Positions 1 to 6,461 of a stretch of 8,033 nt of DNA are shown piece by piece. Within the stretch, counting starts at the first letter, position 1. Each line of letters starts with the position of its first letter. The position numbers and the translations under genes were made by a program. The stretch is from Solirubrobacterales bacterium. GTDB taxonomy: Bacteria > Actinomycetota > Thermoleophilia > Solirubrobacterales > Solirubrobacteraceae. Under the pieces are notes generated by a model. The model was not told where the DNA came from and did not search any database. It worked only from the letters and a program-made list of their open reading frames with translations. The stretch is from positions 1-8,033 of the forward strand of contig JAATFK010000583.1 of NCBI GenBank assembly GCA_015655225.1. Direction: 5' to 3'.

Positions 1-151
1 GCACGTCGTCGATCACGTCGTGCAGGTTCTCGCGCCGGCCCGCATAGGTCAGCTTGTCGAGGACGACGACCTCGTCGCCCTCGTCACGGACACGGAGACG
101 GACGAAGTTCGAGCCGATGAAGCCCGCTCCGCCGCAGACGAGCAGCTTCAT
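1..151 (-). CDS. rmlB: dTDP-glucose 4,6-dehydratase, N-terminal fragment (runs off left edge)
   Basis: Only the first 50 residues are visible. In the family the enzyme converts dTDP-D-glucose to dTDP-4-keto-6-deoxy-D-glucose, the second step of cytoplasmic dTDP-L-rhamnose synthesis. Seen: an NAD-binding Rossmann start with GGAGFIG at residues 7-13, then the family signature [10 protein letters not shown] ending near residue 38, where the Asp closes the second beta strand and would bind the cofactor ribose. The ATG at 149-151 is chosen because it gives the canonical MKLLV start, overlaps the rmlD stop as ATGA, and follows an AAAGG ribosome binding site by 7 bases. The catalytic Tyr-Lys and the sugar-binding half lie outside the window. 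Third gene of the rmlA-rmlD-rmlB operon. A related extended SDR epimerase is possible, but the DKLTYAG signature and the neighbours argue for RmlB. Confidence 0.9.
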   Translation of the reverse strand, partial: MKLLVCGGAGFIGSNFVRLRVRDEGDEVVVLDKLTYAGRRENLHDVIDDV

Positions 152-1005
152 GCGTGGACCTTTCGCGTTGCGAGATAGTGGGAGACGCCGTCCTGCCATG
201 GCGGCAGCACGGGGGTCTCGGCGCGCTCGCTCCGGAGCGCGCTGTAGGCGGGACGGGGCGCCGGCCGGGGCATCTCCGCCGTCGTGCACGGCCGCACGGC
301 GCAGGCGAGCCCGGCCTGCCGGAACAGCTCGACCGTGAAGCCGTGCCAGGAGACCGGCTCACCGCCGCCGGCGACGTGGTGGACGCCCTGGCTCGCGCCG
401 CCCGCCAGTTCGACGAGCGCGCGCGCCAGGTGCGCGGTCGCGGTCGGGATGCCGATCTGGTCGGTCACGACCGTCACCTCGTCGCGGTCGGCGCCGAGCG
501 CCAGCATCGTGGCCGCGAAGTTGCGTCCCCCGACGCCGAACAGCCACTGCGTCCGGGCGATCGCGTGGGAGCCGCCGGCGGCCGCGACGGCGCGCTCGCC
601 GGCCAGCTTCGTGCTCCCGTAGACCGAGCGCGGGCCGGTCGCGTCGGACTCGACGTACGGCGGGCCGTCGGCGGGCCGATCGCCGTCGAAGACGTAGTCG
701 GTCGAGACGTGCACGAGCCGCGCGCCGACCGCGGCGACCTCGCCGGCGAGCACGCCGACGGCCGTCTCGTTGAGCGCGGCGGCGCCGGCCGCGTCGGACT
801 CGGCCGCGTCGACCGCCGTGTAGGCGGCGCAGTTGACGACCGCGTGGACCTGGCGCTCGGCAAGCACGGCGGCGACCGCCTCCGCGTCGCTCACGTCGAG
901 CTCGGCGTGCGTGAGGCCGACCGGCTCCCAGCCCTGCTCGCGCGCCGCCAGCACGACGTCCTGGCCCAGCATCCCGGCCGCGCCGGTCACGAGCAGGCGC
1001 CTCAT
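148..1005 (-). CDS. rmlD: dTDP-4-dehydrorhamnose reductase
   Basis: 285 residues, normal for the family. It reduces dTDP-4-dehydro-L-rhamnose to dTDP-L-rhamnose with NAD(P)H, the last step of the pathway, in the cytoplasm. Seen: nucleotide-binding GAAGMLG at residues 8-14, [12 protein letters not shown] near 58-69, catalytic STDYVFDG at 101-108, the SDR YGSTK pair with Tyr129 and Lys133, RTQWLFG at 151-157, and a C-terminal RPAYSAL at 251-257, all hallmarks of RmlD. The reading frame is open much further upstream, but that extension only shadows rmlA. The ATG at 1003-1005 starts the Rossmann fold directly and overlaps the rmlA stop by four bases (ATGA). The same arrangement joins its own stop to rmlB, so translational coupling along the operon is likely. 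Its ribosome binding site is weak (GAGAT at 1015-1019). Confidence 0.96.
   Translation of the reverse strand: MRRLLVTGAAGMLGQDVVLAAREQGWEPVGLTHAELDVSDAEAVAAVLAERQVHAVVNCAAYTAVDAAESDAAGAAALNETAVGVLAGEVAAVGARLVHVSTDYVFDGDRPADGPPYVESDATGPRSVYGSTKLAGERAVAAAGGSHAIARTQWLFGVGGRNFAATMLALGADRDEVTVVTDQIGIPTATAHLARALVELAGGASQGVHHVAGGGEPVSWHGFTVELFRQAGLACAVRPCTTAEMPRPAPRPAYSALRSERAETPVLPPWQDGVSHYLATRKVHA
159..163 (-). promoter_or_regulatory. Ribosome binding site of rmlB
   Basis: AAAGG on the minus strand, 7 bases before the rmlB ATG and inside the 3' end of rmlD. It supports the chosen start. Its presence at an operon-internal gene contrasts with the starts of the transcription units in this window, which lack such a site. 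Confidence 0.55.
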
Positions 1006-2078
1006 AGGATCCCGATCTCGCTGTTGTCGCCGACCATGAAGCGGTACGCCTTCGGCTGGCGGTCGTCGCGGCGGATGCGGACGTTGCGGCCGAGCAGCGA
1101 GGACTCCATCCGCCCGGCGAGGTCGCGCACCGACGAGCCCGCCAGCAGGATCGAGTGCTCGACCTCGGCGTTCTCGACCGCGCAGTTCTCGGCGATCGCC
1201 GTGTAGGGCCCGATGTAGCAGTCGGTCAGCGTCGTGCCGGCGCCGATGATCGCGGGCCCGCGCACCGTGCAGCGGACGAGTCTCGCGCCGGGCTCGATCA
1301 CGACCCGCCCGTCGACCTGCGAGTTGACCAGCTCGCCCTCGACGCGCGGCTCGATCGCGTCGAGGATCAGGCGGTTCGCCTCGAGCATGTCGTCGAGCCG
1401 GCCGGTGTCTTTCCACCAGCCGCGCACGACGTGCGGCTCGACCCGCTTGCCGTCGTCGACGAGCCACTGGATCGCGTCGGTGATCTCCAGCTCGCCGCGG
1501 GCGGAGGGCTCGATCGCCCGCGCGGCGTCGTGGATCCCGGCGGTGAACATGTAGACGCCCACGAGCGCGAGGTCGGTCGCCGGCTGCGTCGGCTTCTCGA
1601 CCAGGCGCGTCACGCGTCCGTCGCCGTCGAGCTCGGCGACGCCGAAGTTCTCCGGGTCGGAGACCGGCGTCAGGAGGATCAGGGCGTCCGGCTCGTCGCG
1701 GCGGAACGCGTCGACGAGATCCTGGATCCCGCCCTGGAGCAGGTTGTCGCCGAGGTACATCACGAACGGCGCGTCGCCGAGGAACGGCTCGGCCGTCAGC
1801 ACGGCGTGCGCGAGGCCGAGCGGCGCCGACTGCGGCAGGTACGTGATCGCGACCCCGAACTGGGAGCCGTCGCCGGCGATCTCGCGGATCTCGTCGCCCG
1901 TCTCGGGCGCGATGATGATCCCGATCTCGCGGATCCCGGCCGCCGCCATCGCCTCGATCCCGTAGAAGAGGACGGGTCTGTTGGCGACCGGCACGAGCTG
2001 CTTCGCGCTCGTGTGCGTGATCGGTCGCAGGCGGGTGCCCTTGCCGCCGGAGAGAATGAGTCCTCGCAGGTCGTTCAT
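1002..2078 (-). CDS. rmlA: glucose-1-phosphate thymidylyltransferase, long form
   Basis: 358 residues. It joins dTTP and glucose-1-phosphate to give dTDP-glucose, the committed step of dTDP-rhamnose synthesis. Seen: nucleotide-binding GGKGTRLRP at residues 11-19 followed by KQLVPVANRPV, QSAPLGLAHA at 83-92, YLGDN at 108-112 with the metal-binding Asp, EKP at 161-163, ELEITDA at 196-202, and WWKDTG at 221-226. After about residue 245 there is a C-terminal extension with hexapeptide-like turns (residues about 249-335), which marks the long RmlA class (about 355 residues, StrD-like) rather than the roughly 290-residue RmlA of enterobacteria. Long forms serve rhamnose or antibiotic deoxysugar pathways; the adjoining rmlD and rmlB make rhamnose the simpler reading. 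First gene of the operon. No clear ribosome binding site; TAGGCT lies 8 bases upstream of the ATG. Confidence 0.95.
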   Translation of the reverse strand: MNDLRGLILSGGKGTRLRPITHTSAKQLVPVANRPVLFYGIEAMAAAGIREIGIIIAPETGDEIREIAGDGSQFGVAITYLPQSAPLGLAHAVLTAEPFLGDAPFVMYLGDNLLQGGIQDLVDAFRRDEPDALILLTPVSDPENFGVAELDGDGRVTRLVEKPTQPATDLALVGVYMFTAGIHDAARAIEPSARGELEITDAIQWLVDDGKRVEPHVVRGWWKDTGRLDDMLEANRLILDAIEPRVEGELVNSQVDGRVVIEPGARLVRCTVRGPAIIGAGTTLTDCYIGPYTAIAENCAVENAEVEHSILLAGSSVRDLAGRMESSLLGRNVRIRRDDRQPKAYRFMVGDNSEIGIL

Positions 2079-2086
2079 CGTCGGGG

Positions 2087-2092
2087 AGCCTA
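2087..2092 (-). promoter_or_regulatory. Putative -10 box of the rml operon, leaderless-type spacing
   Basis: TAGGCT fits TANNNT and ends 8 bases before the rmlA ATG. No convincing -35 is seen. The 70-base gap between the glxA-like stop and rmlA holds this hexamer and an 8-base palindrome GCAGCTGC at 2117-2124, but no clear terminator with a T tract. A promoter here would place the transcript start at or next to the A of ATG. Confidence 0.4.
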
Positions 2093-2148
2093 ACGAGCGC
2101 CAGAGGCAGAAGATGCGCAGCTGCTTCCGCCCGCGGGGTGCGGCGGGG

Positions 2149-3087
2149 TCAGTGACGCGCGAAGGCGCGCCGGTACGCGGTGGGCGTCGAGGCGGTTGCG
2201 CGGCGGAAGTGCGCGCGCAGCGCCGTGCCCGAGCCGAAGCCGCAGCGCAGCGCGATCGTCTCGACCGGCAGGTCGGTCGCCTCCAGCAGCCGCTGGGCGT
2301 GGTCGACCCGCTGCGCCAGCAGCCAGCGCAGCGGCGTCGTGCCGGTCTCGGCCCGGAAGCGGCGCGCGAACGTGCGCTCGCTGCAGCAGGCGTGCCGGGC
2401 CAGCTGGGTGACCGTCAGCGGCTGGTCGAGTCGCTCCAGCGCCCAGCCGCGCGTCGCCTCCAGCCCGTCCCCGTCGCGCGCCGGCACGGGCCGCTCGATG
2501 AACTGCGCCTGGCCGCCGCTGCGATGGGCCGCGACGACCGTCCGGCGGGCGGCCGCGTTCGCCACCTCGGCGCCGTGGTCGCGGCGCAGGAGGTGGAGGC
2601 AGAGGTCGATCCCGGCGGCGATTCCGGCCGAGCTGAGCAGCGAGCCCTCGTCGGCGTAGAGGACCGTCGCGTCGACCGTGAGGGCGGGGAAGAGGCGCGC
2701 CAGCTCGTCGGCGTGCTGCCAGTGGGTGGCGGTGCGGCGGCCGTCGAGCAGGCCGGTGGCCGCGAGCGCGAACGCGCCGGTGCAGATCGACGCCAGCCGC
2801 GCGCCCCGGGCGTGCGCCGCACGCAGCGCGTCGAGCAGCTCCGGCGCCGGCGGCCAGGCGCCGCGGCCGAAGCCGGGCACGATCACGGTGTGGGCCCGCG
2901 CGAGCGCGTCGAGCCCGTGCGGCGCCTCCAGCGCGTAGCCGCTTGTGGTCGTCACCGGCCCCGGGGCGGTCGCGCACAGCTCGACCCGCTCGTCGCGTCC
3001 GAGCACCTGGAACGGCGTCGCGAGGTCGAAGGCGACGACCTCGGGGAGCGCCAGGACGGCGACGGTCGGCCGCTCGCTCACGGGCAT
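2149..3087 (-). CDS. GlxA-family AraC-type transcriptional regulator with DJ-1/PfpI sensor domain
   Basis: 312 residues. The N-terminal part (about 8-170) is a DJ-1/PfpI, class I glutamine amidotransferase-like domain: IVPGFG at 69-74, and a nucleophile elbow SICTGAF with Cys102 followed by LAATGLLDGRRTATHW. The C-terminal part (about 215-310) is an AraC/XylS DNA-binding domain with two helix-turn-helix units, LTVTQLARHACCSERTFARRF near 224-244 and PVETIALRCGFGSGTALRAHFR near 274-295. Such regulators sense small molecules through the first domain. Retention of the Cys is seen; that it acts in sensing or catalysis is inferred. A GTG at 3103-3105 could start 6 codons earlier, but TAAGAT lies 7 bases before the ATG at 3087, which favours the ATG and a leaderless message. 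It is divergent from a DJ-1 gene with the same elbow motif, the likeliest target. The ligand is unknown. Confidence 0.9.
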   Translation of the reverse strand: MPVSERPTVAVLALPEVVAFDLATPFQVLGRDERVELCATAPGPVTTTSGYALEAPHGLDALARAHTVIVPGFGRGAWPPAPELLDALRAAHARGARLASICTGAFALAATGLLDGRRTATHWQHADELARLFPALTVDATVLYADEGSLLSSAGIAAGIDLCLHLLRRDHGAEVANAAARRTVVAAHRSGGQAQFIERPVPARDGDGLEATRGWALERLDQPLTVTQLARHACCSERTFARRFRAETGTTPLRWLLAQRVDHAQRLLEATDLPVETIALRCGFGSGTALRAHFRRATASTPTAYRRAFARH

Positions 3088-3094
3088 GGCAGGA

Positions 3095-3100
3095 ATCTTA
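3095..3100 (-). promoter_or_regulatory. Putative -10 box of the GlxA-like regulator
   Basis: TAAGAT, the best -10 match in the window, ends 7 bases before the ATG at 3087 and overlaps the alternative GTG reading. A -35 at normal spacing would be AGTGGC or AAGTGG (about 3118-3124), a poor match that lies inside the palindrome at 3116-3131. Confidence 0.5.
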
Positions 3101-3115
3101 CGCACATCGGCATTC

Positions 3116-3131
3116 CCGCCACTTGTGGCGG
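3116..3131. promoter_or_regulatory. Perfect 7-2-7 palindrome in the divergent promoter region; candidate operator
   Basis: CCGCCAC-TT-GTGGCGG, an exact inverted repeat with a 2-base centre, in the 71-bp gap between the two divergent DJ-1-domain genes. It covers the expected -35 regions on both sides, 16 bases from the regulator's -10 and 15 from the DJ-1 gene's candidate -10. The position suits autoregulation plus control of the neighbour. AraC proteins often bind direct repeats, so another regulator remains possible. Confidence 0.45.
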
Positions 3132-3151
3132 TCGGCTCGTTGCTCCAGGAT
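3123..3151 (+). promoter_or_regulatory. Putative promoter of the DJ-1/PfpI gene
   Basis: TTGTGG at 3123-3128 and CAGGAT at 3146-3151 are separated by 17 bases, and the second hexamer ends 7 bases before the ATG. Both boxes are imperfect. The AGGA at 3147-3150 could instead be a ribosome binding site 8 bases from the ATG; the two readings exclude each other in practice. Confidence 0.3.
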
Positions 3152-3158
3152 CGGGAGC

Positions 3159-3788
3159 ATGAAGATCGAGATCCCCATCTACGAGGGCTTCGACGACCTC
3201 GACGCGTTCGGCCCGTTCGAGCTGCTGCGCAACGTCGAGCGCGCTGGCGGTCCCTTCGAGGTCGCGCTCGTCCAGCTCGGCGGCGCGCCGACCGTCACCT
3301 CCTCGCACGGCGCCGTGCTCGTCGGCCCGCGGCCGCTCTCGCGGCAGCCCTCCGAGGTCGACCTCGTCGTCGTGCCGGGCGGCCGCTGGCTCGACCCCGG
3401 CGCGAGCACCGGCACGCGCGCCGAGGTCGAGCGCGGCGACCTGCCGCAAACGCTCGCGCGATTGCATACCGGCGGCGTCCTGATGGCGTCCGTCTGCACC
3501 GGCGCGATGCTGCTGGCGGCCGCCGGCCTGCTCGCCGGCCGGCCCGCGACGACGCATCCGAGCGCGCTGGAGGACCTGCGCGCCGCCGGGGCCGAGGTGC
3601 GCGAGGCGCGCGTCGTGGACGACGGCGACGTCGTCACGGCCGGCGGCGTCACCTCCGGGCTCGACCTCACGCTGTGGCTGGTCGAGCGTCACGTCGGCGC
3701 GCGTGCCGCCGCGCGTCTGGAGCAGGGCGCCGACTACGAGCGGCGCGGGGTCGTCTGGCGGCGCGAGGAGGCGGCAGCGGCCGGCTAG
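3159..3788 (+). CDS. DJ-1/PfpI family protein, isonitrile hydratase-like
   Basis: 209 residues, one DJ-1/PfpI domain. Seen: FDDLDAFGPFELL at residues 11-23, where Asp15 matches the position of the catalytic Asp of Pseudomonas isocyanide hydratase; VVPGG at 71-75; the nucleophile elbow SVCTGAMLLAAAGLLAGR with Cys113; then ATTH and DGDVVTAGGVTSGLDL at 155-170, very like the corresponding DGN-LTGGGITAGID segment of that enzyme. Isonitrile hydratase converts isonitriles to N-substituted formamides, but close relatives have other or unknown activities, so the substrate is not settled. Only gene on the plus strand. The ATG at 3159 is chosen because the domain starts at once; upstream codons in this frame are GC-rich noise antisense to the regulator. 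Its stop overlaps the stop of the convergent gene. Confidence 0.88.
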   Translation: MKIEIPIYEGFDDLDAFGPFELLRNVERAGGPFEVALVQLGGAPTVTSSHGAVLVGPRPLSRQPSEVDLVVVPGGRWLDPGASTGTRAEVERGDLPQTLARLHTGGVLMASVCTGAMLLAAAGLLAGRPATTHPSALEDLRAAGAEVREARVVDDGDVVTAGGVTSGLDLTLWLVERHVGARAAARLEQGADYERRGVVWRREEAAAAG

Positions 3789-4255
3789 TAGCCGCCGCCG
3801 AGCTTCGCGTGGTCCCAGGAGACCGGCGGCTCGGCGGGGACGAACTGCAGCGCGACCCGTCTCGGCGCCTGCCCGCGGATCATCTCCAGCACCTCGGGCG
3901 CGGGCGTGCCGCCGGAGGCGGTGTAGCGTCCGAACAGCTCGGAGGCGAAGTCGGTCACGACGTCGACGTCGCGGTGGATCGTCGCGTTCGCGCGGATCAT
4001 CAGGCCGCGCAGCTCGCCGTAGCTCTCGCCCGTCTCGATCTGCAGCGTCACGCGCGGGTCGCGTTCGAGGTTGCGCACCTTTTGCGATCTCGCGAACGTC
4101 CAGGCCCACAGCTCGCCGTCGCGCACGACGTACCAGAGCGGCATCAGGTGGGGCCAGCCGCCGCGGCCGTTGGAGGCGAGGATGACGGTCTTCTGCCCGT
4201 CGAGGAACGCGTCGATCTCCTCGTCCGTCATGCGGATCTGGTCGCGTCTGGTCAC
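3785..4255 (-). CDS. PPOX-class (pyridoxamine 5'-phosphate oxidase-like) split-barrel flavin/F420-binding protein
   Basis: 156 residues, one split beta-barrel domain. Seen: a short N-terminal helix with MTDEEIDAFL, then VILASNGRGGWPHLMPLWYVV at about 24-44, the cofactor-side segment SQKVRNLERDPRVTLQIETG at 57-76, ELRGLMIRANA at 81-91, and a C-terminal SWDHAKLGGGY. The segment K-x-x-N-L-x-x-D-P-R-V is typical of the family, whose actinobacterial members bind FMN, F420 or tetrapyrroles and reduce varied substrates. Which cofactor is used here cannot be read from sequence alone. The GTG at 4253-4255 is preferred because TAGACT ends 6 bases before it; an ATG 8 codons later is the alternative. It follows pafBC by 48 bases in the same direction, so it may be co-transcribed or use its own promoter. 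Its stop overlaps that of the convergent DJ-1 gene. Confidence 0.85.
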   Translation of the reverse strand: MTRRDQIRMTDEEIDAFLDGQKTVILASNGRGGWPHLMPLWYVVRDGELWAWTFARSQKVRNLERDPRVTLQIETGESYGELRGLMIRANATIHRDVDVVTDFASELFGRYTASGGTPAPEVLEMIRGQAPRRVALQFVPAEPPVSWDHAKLGGGY

Positions 4256-4261
4256 GCGGCC

Positions 4262-4267
4262 AGTCTA
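4262..4267 (-). promoter_or_regulatory. Putative -10 box of the PPOX-class gene
   Basis: TAGACT (TANNNT) ends 6 bases before the GTG at 4255. No ribosome binding site or good -35 is seen. It lies in the 48-base gap after pafBC, so this gene may be transcribed separately. The gap also has a weak inverted repeat, GATGCC at 4275-4280 with GGCATC at 4292-4297 (11-base loop), without a T tract. Confidence 0.4.
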
Positions 4268-4303
4268 GATGATCGATGCCACGATCTCCGCGGCATCAAC
4301 CAT

Positions 4304-6370
4304 CTACGCCACGGCGGCGAGCTTCTGCGCCGCCGCGCGGACCGCGTCGCGCGCGTCGGCCGGCTCCAGCACCGCGGCGTCGCCGGCCTCCTTCAGCACC
4401 TCGCGGACGAGCCAGTCGACGCCCGCGAAGCTCAGCTCGACGATCACCGCGCCGTCCGCCAGCTCCTCCACGAGGCTGCGCTCCTCGCGCGCCCAGCGCG
4501 CCCGCTCGGGCGAGATCCAGACGCGCGCGCGGCGCGACGCCGGCACCTCGCCGGTGCGCGGCCAGCCCTCGATGTCGGCGGTCGGGTCGACCTCGGGGCG
4601 CGGCTCGAAGCGGCGCTCGGACGGCGTCGCCGACTTGATCCGGTCGAGCCGGAAGTGGCGCACCCCGTCGGCGTGCGGGTCGTAGGAGACGACGTACCAG
4701 CCCTCGCGCCCGTTCATCAGCGCGTACGGCTCGATCTCGCGCTTCGAGAAGCGGTCCTCGTTCGCCTTGTAGTACTCGATCTCGAGCAGTCGCTCGTCGC
4801 GGATCGCCTCCGAGACGGTGCGCGCGATCTGCGCGTTGTCGCCCTGGTCGGTCGCGACCTGCAGGCCCTCGCGGATCGGGTCCTCGCCGAGCGCGTCGAC
4901 GACTCTTCTGCGGGCCGATGAGAGCGATCCCTCCGGGACGTACTCGCCGATCAGGTCGATCGCCGCGACGAGCGCCTTCGCCTCGACCGGCAGCAGCCGC
5001 GCGGGCCGCGCGAACGAGTCGCCGTAGGCCTCCGGGTCGACCTCGATCATGCCGTCCGGCTGCACCTCGGCGTAGAGCACGTAGGAGCCGGCGCCGAAGT
5101 TGACGACGTTCAGCACGCCGATGTCCTCGGCCAGCTCCTGCTCGGAGATCTGCAGCCGCTCGCAGACCTCCTCGACCGGGATCCGGCGGCCGGCTCTGCC
5201 GGACTCGATCAGGATGCTCGCGAGCGTGACGAGCCGGGCGAAGCGCTCGGGCCGGATCGCGGCCGCCTCGCGCCGGCCGTTGCTGTCGCCGTCCCCGGCC
5301 GCGACGGGGGTCGGCGCGATCGCCGGGGCCAGCTCCGGCTCCTCGCCGCTGTTGCGCTCGACCAGCAGCTCCAGCCGCGTGTTCAGCTCCGAGACCAGCT
5401 CCGCCGGCCCGATCAGGTGCGCGTGCTCGCCCATCCCGAGGATCCACGCGACCAGCTGGCGCGCGTCGGAGTAGCTCGTCTCGAACACGCGGTCGTCGGG
5501 CGCGCCCTCGTCGGGCGTCGCCGGGCGGAAGCTGCCGTAGCGGCCGAAGTGGCGCTCGATCTGCCACGCGATGCGTCCCGCGATGCGGATCTCGGCGGTC
5601 CCGACGGGCTCCCCGAACTGCCACTGGATCCGGTTCGCGTAGGCGCGCGGGTCGAACTCCTCGGGGCGCTGGAAGTCGTGCTCGGCCTTCGACGCGTACG
5701 CGACCTTGCCGCGAATCCGCGAGAGGCGGAAGACGCGGATCGCGTCGCGTTCGTGCGAGCGGCCGACGAGGTAGAACTGGCCGCCCTGGAAGAGCAGCTG
5801 GTATGGGTCGACGCGGCGCGTGCCGAGGTCGTCGCGGGCCATCGTGTAGTAGTCGAAGACGATCGTCTTGCGGCGGAAGATCGCCGTCTCGATCTTCGCG
5901 AGGCGCTGCGACAGGTCGTGGCCGCCGGCGGAGGCGGTGATCCCGAGCGCGATCGAGCGCTGCTCGGGCGCCTGCAGCGGGCTCGGCCGTCCCCACGAGA
6001 TCTGCTGGAGCGCGAGCCGCAGCGGCTCGGCGTAGGCGAACTCGCCGTCGAGCAGGCTGAGCGCCGTCTGCAGCCCGGCCAGCTCGCTGTCGCTGAACTC
6101 GATCGCCGGCAGGTGGAAGTTCTCCGGCGGCAGCGAGTAGTTCTCCTGCTCGGCGAGCCCTTCGAGCGGCTTGTCGACCGACAACTGGATCCCGAGCGCC
6201 TCCAGCTCGGAGCGGTCCGCGTAGAAGCGCCGCGCGAAGGCGTCCTCGTTCATCGCGCTGTAGCCCTCGACGTCGCGGCGGATCTCGGGGGCGGTGACGG
6301 GCCGTCGCTCCGCCATCAGGTAGCTGATGAGCGAAAGCTGGCGGATCAGCTTCTCTGTGTCCTTCGCCAT
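4304..6370 (-). CDS. pafBC: Fused PafB-PafC, WYL-domain transcriptional regulator of the DNA-damage response
   Basis: 688 residues, two homologous halves in tandem. Half 1: winged helix (about 5-65), WYL domain (about 155-225; motif seen as FYL at 199-201, with Arg185-Arg186 and Arg215), C-terminal WCX-type domain (about 255-335). A Pro/Ala/Gly-rich linker follows (about 341-371). Half 2: winged helix (about 374-430), WYL domain (about 515-580; motif WYV at 558-560, with Lys543-Arg544 and Arg574), C-terminal domain (about 613-685). Half 1 reads like PafB and half 2 like PafC. In mycobacteria PafB and PafC are separate genes and together activate the LexA-independent damage regulon; a natural fusion is known from Arthrobacter. 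Ligand-binding basic residues are kept although both WYL triplets vary. No pafA or proteasome gene is adjacent. The ATG at 6368-6370 gives a typical short lead into helix 1. Ends with TAG. Confidence 0.9.
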   Translation of the reverse strand: MAKDTEKLIRQLSLISYLMAERRPVTAPEIRRDVEGYSAMNEDAFARRFYADRSELEALGIQLSVDKPLEGLAEQENYSLPPENFHLPAIEFSDSELAGLQTALSLLDGEFAYAEPLRLALQQISWGRPSPLQAPEQRSIALGITASAGGHDLSQRLAKIETAIFRRKTIVFDYYTMARDDLGTRRVDPYQLLFQGGQFYLVGRSHERDAIRVFRLSRIRGKVAYASKAEHDFQRPEEFDPRAYANRIQWQFGEPVGTAEIRIAGRIAWQIERHFGRYGSFRPATPDEGAPDDRVFETSYSDARQLVAWILGMGEHAHLIGPAELVSELNTRLELLVERNSGEEPELAPAIAPTPVAAGDGDSNGRREAAAIRPERFARLVTLASILIESGRAGRRIPVEEVCERLQISEQELAEDIGVLNVVNFGAGSYVLYAEVQPDGMIEVDPEAYGDSFARPARLLPVEAKALVAAIDLIGEYVPEGSLSSARRRVVDALGEDPIREGLQVATDQGDNAQIARTVSEAIRDERLLEIEYYKANEDRFSKREIEPYALMNGREGWYVVSYDPHADGVRHFRLDRIKSATPSERRFEPRPEVDPTADIEGWPRTGEVPASRRARVWISPERARWAREERSLVEELADGAVIVELSFAGVDWLVREVLKEAGDAAVLEPADARDAVRAAAQKLAAVA

Positions 6371-6380
6371 CGGTCGCGAC

Positions 6381-6386
6381 AGGTTA
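6381..6386 (-). promoter_or_regulatory. Putative -10 box of pafBC
   Basis: TAACCT (TANNNT) ends 10 bases before the pafBC ATG, with no ribosome binding site between. The 5' leader would be absent or only a few bases. The mycobacterial PafBC-dependent motif (TTGTCRGTG, 8 bases, then TANNNT) is not present at the right spacing, so autoregulation through that motif is not supported. Confidence 0.35.
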
Positions 6387-6427
6387 GTCAGCAGGGCGTG
6401 ACCGCCTCCCCGCGTCGCCGGCTCGCG

Positions 6428-6448
6428 GCCGCTATTTGCGGCTTTTCT
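6428..6448 (+). terminator. Intrinsic-terminator-like hairpin on the plus strand
   Basis: GCCGC, loop TATTT, GCGGC (6428-6442), followed directly by TTTTCT. The stem is short (5 GC-rich pairs) but perfect, and the T run makes it terminator-shaped when read on the plus strand. Both flanking genes are on the minus strand, where the same hairpin lacks a following T tract. It sits in the 91-base gap between the HD-domain gene and pafBC. It could stop antisense transcription or be a regulatory inverted repeat. Confidence 0.4.
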
Positions 6449-6461
6449 CGGCCGGTCGTGG

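Noticed and set aside
1006..1467. N-terminal extension of rmlD to 1467
   Set aside because: The extension overlaps the conserved C-terminal half of rmlA in another frame and reads as low-complexity Arg/Ala. The ATG at 1003-1005 starts the Rossmann fold directly.
4275..4297. Inverted repeat GATGCC/GGCATC in the gap between pafBC and the PPOX gene, as a terminator
   Set aside because: Arms of 6 bases with an 11-base loop and no T tract; too weak to call.
2945..4921. A 658-codon open frame on the plus strand, antisense to several genes
   Set aside because: The translation is Arg/Ala/Gly-rich with no recognisable domain and crosses four well-supported genes. Long spurious frames are expected at this GC content. 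The same applies to the plus-strand frames at 154-1206, 1155-2093, 1981-3162 and 5417-6721.
4296..5996. A 566-codon minus-strand frame within pafBC
   Set aside because: It is a frame-shifted copy of the pafBC region, Arg-rich and without domain signatures, while the pafBC frame shows two complete wHTH-WYL halves.
6178..6188. A near match to the mycobacterial PafBC-dependent promoter motif on the minus strand (TTGTCGGTC)
   Set aside because: It is inside the pafBC coding region, differs at the last base, and has no TANNNT at the 8-base spacing.
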